Assembly (NCBI RefSeq): GCF_024362695.1 | Contig: NC_065431.1 | Location: 4,160,624 to 4,224,623 of the forward strand | Length of the DNA: 64,000 bases | Direction: 5' to 3' | Source of the DNA: Pectinophora gossypiella | Lineage: Eukaryota > Arthropoda > Insecta > Lepidoptera > Gelechiidae | In this document: positions 1 to 10,062 of the stretch, one piece after another | How positions within the stretch are numbered: position 1 is the stretch's first letter | How the letters are laid out: each line of letters starts with the position of its first letter | Made by a program: the position numbers and the translations under genes | The notes under the pieces: model-generated | The model's database searches: none | What the model saw: the letters and a program-made list of their open reading frames with translations, nothing else | What the model was told of the DNA's origin: nothing

Positions 1-195
1 CAAACCTGTTAAATTTTCAGGTTAGATAGGTTAAATGACCGAGTGGAAAATATGATAACGCTAGGGAGCTGATGATTTCTAATTGGTAACAGAGTACGTA
101 ATTAGTATCGATGCGGTTCAAAATTGGGAATATCTCACAGATATTCAGTCAAACAAAGTTAGTTTTGGTCCATGAGTTCTGCTCAAGCGTTAAAA

Positions 196-336
196 GTGTT
201 AGTGACATCGTAACGAAAATTTGGAGGGTTGGTTCAGAGAATTATTGTGGAATTTTCCGTCGCAAAAGTGTGGAACTGAAATTAATTTATGGGTCTGAAT
301 CATCCCCCTCAGTATTCGTTACGATGTCACTGTCAC
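196..336. mobile_element. MITE-K hairpin, single short unit
   Basis: Left arm begins GTGTTAGTGACATCGTAACG and the right arm ends with its complement (CGTTACGATGTCACTG). This is an internally shortened copy of the palindromic element repeated at 3.0, 13.5, 18.3, 25.3, 33.0 and 41.1 kb. Confidence 0.8.
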
Positions 337-341
337 AAAGT

Positions 342-391
342 CAGACAGCCAGTCTCTTCTATAAAAAACCAGACCGGTTGAATCTTCAGAA
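342..391 (+). repeat. SINE-D tail fragment
   Basis: Matches the CAGACAG..AGTCGCTTCT..AAAAACC..CCTGTCAAATCTTCAG part of SINE-D in diverged form. Confidence 0.5.
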
Positions 392-547
392 GATGCTATG
401 GTAGCTGGTAGAAGTCGGATCGAGTTGATATCGAGACCGGTAAAGTGTTCTCTTAGAGAATCTCTCATGGGGATTCCTACATCCAATGCATCGACTAGAT
501 TGCTTGAAAATCTCCAAGGGACGGAGGAAAAAACGTAAGGCGGAAAC

Positions 548-702
548 TTTGTGTTTCAATAGCATTTATGCCCGGCTATACAGGTTGTGAGAAGCTGCAG
601 TAGTTTTAGGCGGATGAGACGTTCGTTATGTAAAAATTGACGATTCAAAGTGTAACTATGTTACCTACGGAATAAAGATATTTTTGAATTTGAATTTGAT
701 GA
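548..702 (+). mobile_element. CR-1 type LINE 3' end
   Basis: 3' UTR piece (GGCTATACAGGTTGTGAGAA through TTTTTGAATTTGAATTTGA) shared with copies at 2.0, 5.1 and 26.4 kb. The tail is a short TTTGAAT repeat. The element is 5' truncated with no coding sequence left. Confidence 0.75.
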
Positions 703-867
703 ACCATCATAATATCAGCTTCACCTGTCATGTCTTAGGAATTGGTATTAATAACTCATTGGTGCAAGATATCATAATTACTCCTTGATACAAAAAGACC
801 CTGGAGACAGGAGCCGTGGTAGCCCAGTTGGTTTCATTTTCAGGACGCTTGCCTCTCATTTTGAGGT

Positions 868-896
868 ACAATTGCAATAAAACACTTTTGATTTTG
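868..896 (+). mobile_element. 29-bp LINE tail inserted in SINE-D
   Basis: The piece between two copies of ATTTTGAGGT (858-867 and 897-906) is a LINE 3' terminus: ...GCAATAAAACACTTTTG with the start of a TTTGAT repeat. It is an extremely 5'-truncated retrotransposition product. Confidence 0.65.
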
Positions 897-975
897 ATTT
901 TGAGGTCGCAGGTTCGAATCAAGCACAGGTCTAAACCAATGATTGTCGAATTTGTTTTCGGATTCATGTTTAGAT

Positions 976-1248
976 ACATACATACATACATAAACTCACG
1001 CCCGTAATCCCTAATGGGGTGGGCAGAGCCACAAGAAATCAAAGACAACTTGCAGCCACTGTTGATACGATGTCGTAAGCTGGATATGATAAACCTTATA
1101 ACATAAGGGATCAGCCTATCGCCCATAACATTGGTCCATCATGTTAGAGGACACAATCCCTCTGTCGGTTTTTACGACATGCCCGGGAAGACAAGCAGCT
1201 GAACGTGTTCTATGTTTTTTATTTGCTCCCAGAACAGCATAGAAGCAC
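976..1248 (-). mobile_element. NA1 retroposon
   Basis: On the minus strand it runs from TGCTTCTATGCTGTTCTGGG to GGCGTGAGTTTATG plus a TATG repeat. GTTTAGAT is duplicated at 968-975 and 1249-1256, so it inserted into the SINE-D. Confidence 0.75.
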
Positions 1249-1461
1249 GTTTAGATCATAAATGATTATCACGTGCTCAGCGGTGAAAGAAACATTGTGA
1301 GGAAACCCACATTTCCGAGAAATGCATTTTTGGAGGTATGTGACGATTACGATTATATACGGTTGGAAGGTTAGACAGGCAGTCGCTTCTGTAAAAAATC
1401 GGTCCTGTCAAATCATCAGGTAAGCGGACCCTGTGAGAAACGGGATAATGCAAGGAAGATG

Positions 1462-1679
1462 AAACTTTTTTTTCTTTATTTAATTTATTCTTTATTTTTG
1501 GCTATTGCCTTTTGACTCCAAAAGTTGACTGAGACCATGGTCTCATACACATGGGTTTTGAGTCCTTTAAGCCAATGGGCGTTATTTTTGCATCGCTCGC
1601 TTTCAAGTCACGTTCGAAAATAACCAAACTCACTAACTTTTGCCAGCGGCTTTTGTGAAAAACGGGACGATGCTAGGAG
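1462..1679. other. Unassigned AT-rich spacer
   Basis: No gene or known family seen. It contains a perfect 16-bp palindrome TGAGACCATGGTCTCA near 1530 and ends at an ATG microsatellite. Confidence 0.3.
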
Positions 1680-2130
1680 ATGATGATGATGATGATGATG
1701 CAAGTCAGTCGATTACATAAGATTACTAAATCTCTTAAGGGGCAATGTATACGTTTTTACAATAAGATTCCCATTGACATTCAGAATTTGCCTTTCAACT
1801 GTTTTAAGACAGTAGTTAAACAAAAACTTTACAAAAAAGGTTATTATAAAGTAAGTGATTATTTACAAGATATGAATGCATGGGATTAACTGTCTGAGAA
1901 CTGATATTAGGCAGCTAAATTACTCAATTGTATACCAATATTTTATGTTTATTTTTATTTTTTTAAAGAACGTCTAGGGTCCTGTGCCGAGGTTTTTCTT
2001 GCAGCTTCTTTTCCCCGGCTATACAGGCTGTGAGAAGCTGCAGTAGTTTTAGGCGGATGAGACGTTCGTTATGTAAAAATTGACGATTCAAAGTGTAACT
2101 ATGTTACTACTTAATTTGATGATGATGATG
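1680..2130 (+). mobile_element. CR-1 LINE: reverse-transcriptase C-terminus plus 3' UTR
   Basis: After an (ATG)n run, an open frame to 1889 encodes the last ~60 residues of a LINE ORF2. Recognisable is FYNKIPIDIQNLPFNCFKTV, then a Lys/Tyr-rich end ...DMNAWD. This matches the C-terminal tail of CR1-like reverse transcriptases (YNKLP..I..., then FK..LK). The catalytic domain is missing. The 3' UTR follows to about 2118 and is shared with 548, 5105 and 26135. This is a dead fragment. Confidence 0.75.
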
Positions 2131-2358
2131 ATGTAATGTATTGTGTGTACCTCTTATAACTCGGACCACAGCAAGCAGTTATCTCCGCAGCGTCAGTATT
2201 GTCACGTCTGTTCTGTATACACAAAGACAATATCATGTTTCAATTATTACTTATTCAGCTTCAATTCATCTGTGAATTGCGATGTTCTATTGTGTTTGAC
2301 AGAAATATAGCAGCAACTTTGTATTGTTAACACAAATACAATAGGTCACTATGGTCCT

Positions 2359-2404
2359 TTGGTACACCCGCTTGCTTCTCAATTGGGAAGCGCCGGTTCA
2401 AATC
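2359..2404 (+). repeat. SINE head-like fragment
   Basis: TTGGTACACCCGCTTGCTTCTCAA..GCGCCGGTTCAAATCC resembles the 'gaaccggcgttctccgtttgagaagcaagtc' unit seen at 8.94, 44.26 and 49.4 kb, in opposite orientation. It has a box-B-like GGTTCAAATCC. Confidence 0.4.
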
Positions 2405-2548
2405 CGGCTCCAGAAATCAGAAATCAGAAACATTTATTCAACGTAATTATTATGGACAAACTTGTTAAACGTCAATGTAACATTTTTGAATTTACGTCAT
2501 TTCGCAAGGTGTTATGGCTGAGGAGAAGAAATGACACGTAACTGCAAC
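2405..2548 (-). mobile_element. LINE 3' end with CAGAAT-type tail
   Basis: Minus-strand copy of the unit at 30420, 32055 and 33908 (TGTTGCTGTTGCAGTTTCTT through GAATAAATGATTCTGATT). No coding part remains. Confidence 0.65.
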
Positions 2549-2553
2549 AGCAT

Positions 2554-2830
2554 CACGTGGTCCAGTGGTTGAGCGTTGGGCCCACGATCCGGAGGTCCCA
2601 CGTTCGAATCCCGGTGGGGACATATCACAAAAATCACTTTGTGATCCCTAGTTTGGTTAGGACATTACAGGCTGATAACCTGAGTGTCCAAAAAGTAAGC
2701 TGATCCTGATGTACGTACGTAGTCGTTAAATGAGTCATGTCAGGGGCCTTTGGCGGCTCAATAGTAACCCTGACACCAGGATTGATGAGGTTGGTAATCC
2801 ACTTCACAACCCAGACGATAGAAGAAGAAG
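2554..2830 (+). mobile_element. SINE-B
   Basis: tRNA-like head with box A (GTGGTCCAGTGGTTGAGCG) and box B (GTTCGAATCCC), then ATATCACAAAAATCACTTTG and the B-type tail ending in (GAA)n. The central block GTGCTTCGGAAGGCACG is largely deleted in this copy. Confidence 0.8.
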
Positions 2831-3000
2831 AATGACTAAGAACTAAGATCACGAGAAATCGGGTCCATTTATCATACTGGACTCAGCTGTTGACGCGTCA
2901 GACGTCAGCCAACACGTCAGCTAAACGAGCTTCCTCACTACACGACGCCATTTTGTGCTCCATCGAAACGACTCCCCAGACATTTCACACAAATACAGGC

Positions 3001-3462
3001 TGTTAGTGACATCGTAACGAATACTCAGAGGGATGATTCAGACCATGATCCTGAGTTGATATCAAGTGGAATTTTCCGTCACAGTATAGAACGGAAAATA
3101 ATTAAAAAAAAAACACTAACATTTTTATGAATCTCCCGACAGAAAATTGCACTTGATATCTACTCAGAATCATGTTCTGAATCATCCCCCTCAGTATTCG
3201 TTACGGTGTTACTAACACCGATACCTACTTGTATGGCTACTGTATATACTTGTACGGGGTGTAAGTGACATCGTAACGAATAGTGAGTGGGATGATTCAG
3301 CTGATTATTCTGAGTTGATATCAATGGAACTGTCCAAAAGTAAGAATTGAATATAATTTAAAAAAAAAACTAAAAAAATCACGAATTTTGCGACGAAAAA
3401 TTCCACTTGATATTAACTCAGAAGCATGGTCTGAATCATCCCTCTGAGTATACGTTTGAGTA
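3001..3462. mobile_element. MITE-K, two hairpin units joined by a spacer
   Basis: Units 3001-3219 and 3256-3462 are each near-palindromic. The spacer 3220-3255 (..TACTTGTATGGCTAC..TACTTGTACGGGG..) recurs between units at 13.6, 13.86 and 18.58 kb. Confidence 0.85.
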
Positions 3463-3549
3463 TAAGTACGGTTTTAAGTGCAACCAGTTAACTTATTACT
3501 TTGCAAGAAACTGATCGGAATTTTGCAGCTTATCGTACCTAAGCATCTA

Positions 3550-3665
3550 TTTTCGCTTCGTGCCAAGAAGCCGCTTCGTCTAAAGTTTATGCTGACTTTT
3601 GAGTTAATTCAAAGCAGACTCCTTCTCCGAACCCCAAACGAAAGTTTAGATTACAAAATTGCAAA
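3550..3665 (-). repeat. Fragment of repeat N
   Basis: CTATTTTCGCTTCGTGCCAA..AGCCGCTT..TTTGAGTTAA..CGAACCCCAAACGAA matches parts of 31194-31520 and 61590-61880. Confidence 0.5.
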
Positions 3666-3756
3666 ATAATCTTTATTTTTTCAGGTAATAACAACAATTG
3701 CGTCTTCAGCTGAGCGCCTTTTAATAATTAAAAAAAAACACAGGTAATATTAGTAG

Positions 3757-3966
3757 TAGTTGGCTATTGGCCGAGCCCAACCATTTAACGTGCCTTCTGA
3801 ACCACGGAATCATCTTACTTTTTTGGACAACCAGGTGATTCAAGCCTGTAATGTTTTTACCAAACAAAGGACAGTCCGAGAAAGTGATTTCGACAATGTC
3901 CTCATCGGGAATCGATCCCGGACCTGCAGTTCGCGAGGCTAACGCACTAACCACTACACCACGGAG
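3757..3966 (-). mobile_element. SINE-C, 3'-truncated
   Basis: Minus-strand copy with head (complement of TGGTCTAGTGGTTAG.. and GGGTTCGATTCCCGATGAGGA), the ACAAAGGACAGT motif and the central block. The tail is missing. Confidence 0.75.
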
Positions 3967-4079
3967 TGTTTACATAATAATAATAAAAATAAGTTTATTT
4001 CTCACTCACGATTACAGTAAAACTTAACATGGTACTACTCACAGTGAACATGTTTATATTGTGAGAGAGACTGGTGTCC

Positions 4080-4283
4080 ATGTCGCAGTCGGATTGTATA
4101 ATGCAATTAGAAAAAAATATTATAGTCACCCTACAATTTAATTAGTAGTACAATGCGGCTGAACGTGGACCGCTTTATTGGAGAACGTATCGCAATGACA
4201 ATACGGCTAATCGTTGAACCGCCGCATTACAAAACAGCTAGCCGTAATGTAATACAGCGGATTATACAATCCGACTGCGACAT
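4080..4283. mobile_element. TIR element, 23-bp perfect inverted ends
   Basis: Left end 4080-4102 (ATGTCGCAGTCGGATTGTAT..) is exactly the reverse complement of 4261-4283. The interior holds further imperfect inverted GCGGC/GCCGC motifs. It is 204 bp with no coding capacity. Confidence 0.75.
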
Positions 4284-4494
4284 ATATATTAGACGGAATG
4301 CCTGTGTTACGGATCACCAGGCTCTCTTCCTCCCTATTTTCATAGTACATGGCAAGGCATTGTTATAGAAATAGACTCTTTAAAATTACAGCTATAGGTG
4401 TGTGTGTGTGTGTTGTGATTTAAAACATGTATCTAATATTAGCATTTTTTTCCAAGAATCGTATCATTATCACTAATTTAAGAGCCACGCTATT

Positions 4495-4600
4495 AACAAC
4501 ATAACATAACATAACAAATACTTTATGGCACAAACTGGAAAAAACAAAATACAAAACAAAAGAGAAATAAAATGAGTACAATAGGATATTGTCTACTTTT
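4495..4600 (-). mobile_element. LINE 3' tail (CATAA)n
   Basis: CATAACATAACATAACAAAT then ACTTTATGGCACAAACTGGA is the reversed end of a LINE. A longer copy with the GGCGGCCTTATTGC block is at 27665. Confidence 0.55.
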
Positions 4601-4617
4601 TAAGGATAAAATAACAT

Positions 4618-4830
4618 TGATTTACCACTACCGTAGATAAAGCGCTTTATACAAAAATGCGGCGAAAACTTGGCGCTTGTTTAGCTATACATTCGTACAC
4701 GGCGGTATTATACATTCAATAAAATCGTGTCAAATTAAGTAAGTACTAATTACGGATATTAGCGCGTGGTGCTTCGTAATGCGGTCGGGTTATACTGCGA
4801 CTCGGATTGACCGGTACTATTTTAGTGTAT
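4618..4830 (-). repeat. Repeat L, copy 1
   Basis: TACCACTACCGTAGATAAAG..ATGCGGCGAAAACTTGGCG..ACATTCGTACACGGCGGTAT..GCGGTCGGGTTATA reappears in inverse orientation at 57375-57590. No coding potential. Confidence 0.7.
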
Positions 4831-5104
4831 TTTAAACTAAAATAATAATTATGGTGGGATTTACAGCGAAAATAAAAATGTTTATACTATGATAACATGC
4901 ACAATATCATTACTTATTAGAATTATGATGTTCCATCCTTTTTTTGCTTTGAGCTTCTATTTTGGGAATTTTTACCACGCACTTCCCGTGTTGCCAGTTC
5001 GGTGCCTAATCGCGCACTGAGGTAAAGTACTGTCAACGTCGCTATATTAACAGTAACTTGGCGTCCCACTTATTGAGCGCTGATGTTCAATCTATGGTAG
5101 TACT

Positions 5105-5401
5105 TAGTTATAAAGTTACTTAGTGATTATTTAGATGATATGAATGCATGGGATTAACTTATCTGAGAACTGATATTAGGCAGCTAAAATACTCAATTGT
5201 ATAAAAATATTTTATGTTTTTTTTAAAGAATGTCTAGGGCCACGTCGAGGTTTTTCTTGCAACTTCTTTTCCACGGGTATACAGGTTGTGAGAAGCTGCA
5301 GTAGTTTTAGGTGGATGAGACGTTCGTTATGAAAAAATTGACGATTCAAAGTGTAACTATGTTACCTACTGGATAAGGATATTTTTGAATTTGAAATTTG
5401 A
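5105..5401 (+). mobile_element. CR-1 LINE 3' end
   Basis: Last codons (GATATGAATGCATGGGATTAA) and the complete 3' UTR to the TTTGAAT tail; same family as 1680 and 26135. Confidence 0.75.
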
Positions 5402-5601
5402 GTGAATCTATGGATGGCACCCCGAGTATCAAGAACAGTAGTAAGAGTCGTTCAATCGATATTAAATCGTATCATGAGGAGGTCGGAAGGTTCCCGTGCC
5501 AGACCCTCGTCGTGTCTGTCAGCCATACTATGATCTGGTATTGTTTGGACAGTGTTTTAAACCTTTCGGGAGATACAATGTGTATTGTTAATTATAGAAA
5601 A

Positions 5602-5791
5602 CGGCCTCTGTGGTCCAGTGGTTGAGCGTTGGGCTCACGGTCTGGAAGTCCCGGGTTCGAATCCCGGTGGGGACATATCACAAATATATAAATATGGGGG
5701 GGCATGCCATGGGCCTTTGGCGGCTCAATTAACCCTGACACCAGGGTTGATGAGGTTGAATTCACCTCACAACCCACACGATAGAACAAAA
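5602..5791 (+). mobile_element. SINE-B with internal deletion
   Basis: Intact head (GTGGTCCAGTGGTTGAGCG, GGGTTCGAATCCCGG) joined directly to the B tail (GGGCCTTTGGCGGCTCAA ...). The central block is absent. Confidence 0.8.
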
Positions 5792-6311
5792 ATCTTTGTT
5801 TTACACAGTCACTACACATTGACTTTATCATAATTATTATTTTGATTGAAGACTAAAGTACGACTGAGGGGGGTGAGGTAAACCTAGCTCAGCCGCTGGT
5901 GGGGAGCGGAGAGTTGCCGTTCTATACGTAGTATTATTCTTTATCCTATGGCCAGATTAATGGGGGGTATTAAGTGCTTCCACCTCTTATAAGAAATTTG
6001 GTAGATAAGTAATCATTTAATTTAAATTTCTACCTCAAATTCACATTAACAAAATTAGTATTTAAGTTAAGTGCTGACTGGAATAGTGTGATAGGCACAA
6101 TAAACCCTTTGGGGTCTGAATTATAAATTCATTCTGGACCCTTTTAAGGACCCTTGTCAGGAAAGAGGTCAACCAAAATTCGGCAGTTTAAGTAGACCTA
6201 CTTAAAAACCTGATTTGACTACTTGACAGTTGTAACCATAAAATATGAAGTATGTATATATGGTAGTTTATCATTTAATGATAATTATCCAATTGATATT
6301 CTTTATTAATA
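5792..6311. other. Gene-free stretch with one repeat piece
   Basis: 5858-5950 (GGTAAACCTAGCTCAGCCGC..GCGGAGAGTTGCCGTTCTAT..ACGTAGTATTATTC) recurs inverted around 53520-53925, where it is split by a SINE-A. The remainder is AT-rich and I recognise nothing in it. Confidence 0.45.
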
Positions 6312-6470
6312 TATCAAAATCAAATCAAATCAAATATACTTTATTGCACAGAACTAAAATTTCAACAATCAGACATACTCGTAACACATGAATACAGTAC
6401 AATTTGGGCGGCCTTATTGCTCTAGAGCAATTTCTTCCAGGAAACCAACAAAAGGAAATAAACATTTACA
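6312..6470 (-). mobile_element. LINE 3' tail (AAATC)n
   Basis: CAAATCAAATCAAATATACTTTATTGC then GGGCGGCCTTATTGC..AATTTCTTCCAGG; the plus-strand partner copy is at 20455-20556. Confidence 0.6.
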
Positions 6471-6878
6471 ACTTGGATGCTGGATGGTGCAACAAAAAAA
6501 TAAAATAAAATAAAAATAAATACCTAAAAGTAAAACTAAAGTTAATATAATAAATACTCTATACTATACGTACATCACATAATTATATTAATAAATAGTC
6601 AATATAATTAATCTATATATCTACTAAAAATAAAACTAAACATAATCATAATATATATGTTAGGCGCTGGAGTTTTGTATAATTATTAATAGAAATTGGT
6701 TTTATTTTTACTAAATAAATAGGCAGTGGCAGAAACAGGAAAGGATTCAAAGGACTCACCTCGTGGTTACGACAAAATCCAAATTGGGGAGGCCTCCCGT
6801 GGAACAAAGGTGGAAGTCCTATTCCACTAACACCACACACCTTGGCCTTGCACTCTAATACCTCTGACTAGCTCTGTG
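6471..6878. other. Unassigned AT-rich sequence
   Basis: Mostly A-rich, probably LINE 3' UTR continuing from the preceding tail. No supported gene. Confidence 0.3.
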
Positions 6879-7163
6879 GAGCTCGGTGGCGCAGCGGTTA
6901 ACGCGCTCGGTCTGTGATTGTTGAAGTTAAGCAACTTTCGCATGGCCGGTCATAGGATGGGTTACCACAAAAAAGAAAGTTTTCATCTCGAACTCCTCCG
7001 TGCTTCGGAAGGCACGTTAAGCCGTTGGTCCCGGCTGCATTAGCAGTCGTTAATAACCATCAATCCGCACTGGGCTCGCGTGGTTTAAGGCCCGATCTCC
7101 CTATCTATCCCGGAAGGCCTGTGCCCCAGCAGTGGGGACGTTAATGGGCTGGTGATGATGATG
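6879..7163 (+). mobile_element. SINE-A, near full length
   Basis: Head GAGCTCGGTGGCGCAGCGG, 5S-like GAAGTTAAGC..GGATGGGTTACC, central block GTGCTTCGGAAGGCACGTTA, tail GCCCCAGCAGTGGGGACG..GGGCTGGTGATGATGATG. Confidence 0.9.
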
Positions 7164-7439
7164 CACTCAAATACACTGATTTTCTACTCAAGTTAAAGGC
7201 CAAAATTTTGTTCCGCAGTTTCTGGCTACACAATGTGTCCACAAGACAAATGACTTCATAAAACTTAGTGGATATTCTGCGCACAGTGTTCCGCGACGAA
7301 ATTGCAGTCATAATTTTGTTAGTTTGTATTTCTCTGTTAGAATTTGTGAGGAGTTTTGGTTTTGTGTGAAATATTCGGGTGTTGATGACTACGTACTGAT
7401 TACTCAAATGGACGATTTAGCTTGTGATTCTAGAGAAGT
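7164..7439. other. Unassigned sequence
   Basis: The only long frame here (minus strand, 88 codons) shows no recognisable motif. Nothing supported. Confidence 0.25.
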
Positions 7440-8245
7440 AATTACATGGTCAGCAATTATAAAATTTGGCGAGCCACCCAAAAGCAGCATTTAAATAATT
7501 TGGTCAGCATACAAAGATTTTGTTTGCAATAAAAAAAATCAGGCAGCAATTCTTGTTCCGCAACTAATTTTGATAATGGTCAAAAATTAAATCATACATA
7601 GGCAGCCAACAATAACATGAGTCTGCATAATAAACATTCAGTCCGCAAAATAACTACTTGAGCGGCAAGATTTCATGATTGAGCGGCAGAAAAACATGTC
7701 TATAAGCAGTATATTTGATTGGTATGCATATTTAAAACATGGTGAGCAAAATAACTACTTGGATTGCGTTTTTGTTGAAAAAGCGGCAATGTACGTTGTA
7801 TAAGAAGTTGCATTGTATAAGAAGTTACAATTATATTTTATAATAATAAAAAAATCTTTTATTAATTTACACTTCTATAAATAATAAATACCCAAAAAAA
7901 ACACATCCACTCAGAGAGTAAATAAATTAAATAATCTTTGTAAGGAATGCGCCCATTTTGCGCATGACAAGTAAAGTATTTTTGCTACTCTTATATGCAG
8001 CACAAAATGCATTTTTTTGCTTACACTCTGAGTGCTTACCAAAATTTTATTAAACATGAGCAGCTGATTGCAGCTTATATAATTAATATGCTGTACAAAA
8101 ATAATTACAGCCATCCAGAATGACATAAATTGCTGATTGATTTTGAAATGTTTGCTGACCATGAGTTGCTGACCAATTAGCTATTTCTGCTCACCGATTA
8201 TATTTTTCTGCTCACAGAAATAACAATACTATGCTAACCATTTAA
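7440..8245. repeat. Degenerate inverted array of GGTCAGCA-like motifs
   Basis: The left half carries GGTCAGCA, GGCAGCAA, GAGCGGCA and GGTGAGCA variants every ~20-45 bp (7448, 7482, 7502, 7541, 7601, 7660, 7681, 7741). The right half carries the complements TGCTGACC, TGCTGATT, TGCTCACC and TGCTAACC (8131-8240). The centre is very AT-rich. There is no coding frame. Confidence 0.55.
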
Positions 8246-8334
8246 TTGACACCCGTTAATAAATAGCAAGTGGAATTTTCCGTCGCAAAATCCACGTCTT
8301 TGTTGTGGTTTGTTTTTTTAATTATTAGGGTTAA

Positions 8335-8376
8335 TTAAAGGGTCCCTGACATGGCTCATGTAACGACTACATACTT
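8335..8376 (-). repeat. SINE-B tail scrap
   Basis: CCCTGACATGGCTCATGTAA..CGACTAC is the reversed B-type tail, ending where a SINE-A begins. Confidence 0.6.
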
Positions 8377-8378
8377 AG

Positions 8379-8560
8379 GAGCTCGGTGGCGCAGCGGTTA
8401 ACGCGCTCGGTCTGTGATTGTTGAAGTTAAGCAACTTTCGCAAAGGCCGGTCATGGGATGGGTTACCACAAAAAAAAAGTTTTCATCTCGAGCTCCTCCG
8501 TGCTTCGGAAGGCACGTTAAGCTGCCAGTCCCGCCTGCATTAGCAGTCGTTAATAACCAA
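8379..8560 (+). mobile_element. SINE-A, 3'-truncated
   Basis: Complete chimeric head and central block, but the sequence ends at GTCGTTAATAACC. The RTE-derived tail is missing. Confidence 0.85.
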
Positions 8561-8601
8561 CGTTTAAATAAAAGTTAAAGAGAAATACTTATGAGATAAG
8601 A

Positions 8602-8636
8602 TGTGTGTGTGTGTGTGTGTGTTTGTGTGTTGTGTG
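8602..8636. repeat. (TG)n microsatellite
   Basis: Interrupted TG dinucleotide run. Confidence 0.9.
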
Positions 8637-8686
8637 CACTGTAGCTCTTTATTCAATGAAATTATGTAGCTATTAACTAGATTTCG

Positions 8687-8945
8687 TAACGCAGCGGTAA
8701 ACGCGCTCGGTGACCGGCCTTTGCGAAAGTTGCTTAACTTCAACAATCACAGACCGAGCGTGTTAACCGCTGCGCCACCGAGGTGGACCGACGATCTGGT
8801 GAAGGTCGCGGGAAGCCTCTGGATGCGGGCAGCTCGGTGGTCCACTGGCCCGCGTGGTGGTTTAAGGCCCGATCTCCCTATCCATCCATAGGGAAGGCCC
8901 GTGCCCCAGTAGTGGGGACGTTTATGTGCTGGTGATGATGGTGCA
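8687..8945. mobile_element. Scrambled SINE-A / RTE-1 mosaic
   Basis: Consecutive blocks: SINE-A head sense (8690-8711); SINE-A head antisense through the 5S-like part (8712-8781); RTE-1 coding fragment GGTGGACCGACGATCTGGTG (8782-8830); a bit of SINE-A head (8831-8840); SINE-A tail sense (8841-8945). Confidence 0.75.
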
Positions 8946-9535
8946 AGTCCGGTTCCGGGGTGCGAACCCGCGCTTACCGTTTGAGAAGCAAGCCGGTGCA
9001 CCACAGGACAAGTCCGTTGCGACGACGCAGCGTATTAGCCGTGAGATCTCTCTCTAATAGAAAAAATGTTTATTGTCTTAGAAAAAGATCGATACAACAA
9101 TGGATACTATAGCTAGGACACACAAATGCTACAGAAGTATAACCCTGCTACCTGAAGACACCTGTGTCTCAGGGAGCAGTGTTCAGCAATTACATCTTTT
9201 ATAACGTCAGTTGAGGCAGACCATTGTTAAACTGAATTTATTTGATAATAAACTGTGGTTAAATAATAACAAATAAACATGCATTTTGTATGTTATAATT
9301 ATGTTAAAATCAAGTGTATTCTATGAAAGTTAGGCAGATTGGACTAGTTTGGTTGGAAACGAAACTATGCAGAAAGTTGAGCAATTTGCACCAGCTTTAT
9401 ACTCGTATTGGCTGTTTGAAAACTTTGAAAAGGGAACTCTCGCGCATGCAATTTGTCTCATCAGATAGATTGAAACCAATATTTATTTATTTATGACATT
9501 TATCAAATATATTTCAGTATTAAGTGTACCTAGCT
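8946..9535. other. Repeat scrap and unassigned sequence
   Basis: 8940-9005 (GTTCCGGGGTGCGAACCCGC..GAGAAGCAAGCCGG) is a diverged copy of the unit at 44.26 and 49.4 kb. 9005-9535 shows no recognisable gene or family. Confidence 0.4.
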
Positions 9536-9668
9536 TATACAATACAAATACACTTTATTGCACCAAAATAAAAAGAAATAATTACAAAATGTCTCTTAAT
9601 TAAGTACATGGCAAATGGCGGCCTTATCGCTTAAAGCGATTTCTTCCAAACAACCATAAGGTGAGGAA
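9536..9668 (-). mobile_element. LINE 3' tail (CAAATA)n
   Basis: ACAAATACACTTTATTGCAC..ATGGCAAATGGCGGCC..TCGCTTAAAGCGATTTCTTC; a plus-strand counterpart is at 36235-36395. Confidence 0.6.
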
Positions 9669-10002
9669 AAATGTAATAAAAAAATAATTGAAAGATTGCG
9701 GGTACAAACTATAAGTGCAACTTATTACCAATAAAGTACAATTTTACCAATAAAATACATGCAAATAAATATATAACATACTTAGAAATATAATATATAC
9801 CTAACCTATATACATAACCTAACATATATACCTACTTATATAAATAGTACACACAAAATAATAATTTATGAGTAACCCCTCCGGTTGATTGAGGGGAGGC
9901 CTGTGCCCAGCAGTGGGACGTATATAGGCAGTTTATGTTAACCACACTGACGTTCATAATAATAACTTAAGTTAACTTTGTTGGTGTTAATAGCTTATGT
10001 TA
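9669..10002. other. Unassigned, with SINE-C tail scrap
   Basis: 9877-9935 (CCCCTCCGGTTGATTGAGGG..GCCCAGCAGTGGGACG) is an isolated SINE-C 3' tail. The rest is AT-rich without a gene. Confidence 0.5.
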
Positions 10003-10062
10003 ACACAAGCTCGCGGCTACTTCCCAATTGGGTAGTCAGAGGCAAATCCATCGCAAGTTGGA
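10003..10062 (-). repeat. TG1 tail piece
   Basis: ACACAAGCTCGCGGCTACTT..CCAATTGGGTAGTCAGAGG..ATCCATCGCAAG is the reversed 3' part of TG1 (GGGATATAGTCGTGAGCTTATG). Confidence 0.6.

Larger units (their letters stand above)
811..1461 (+). mobile_element. SINE-D, split by two later insertions
   Basis: tRNA-like head (GTAGCCCAGTTGG; box B GCAGGTTCGAATC) followed by the body seen also at 28.2, 36.7, 47.5 and 51.7 kb. It ends GGGATAATGC..GGAAGATGA. A 29-bp LINE tail (868-896) and an NA1 copy (976-1248) interrupt it, each with a target-site duplication. Confidence 0.75.
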
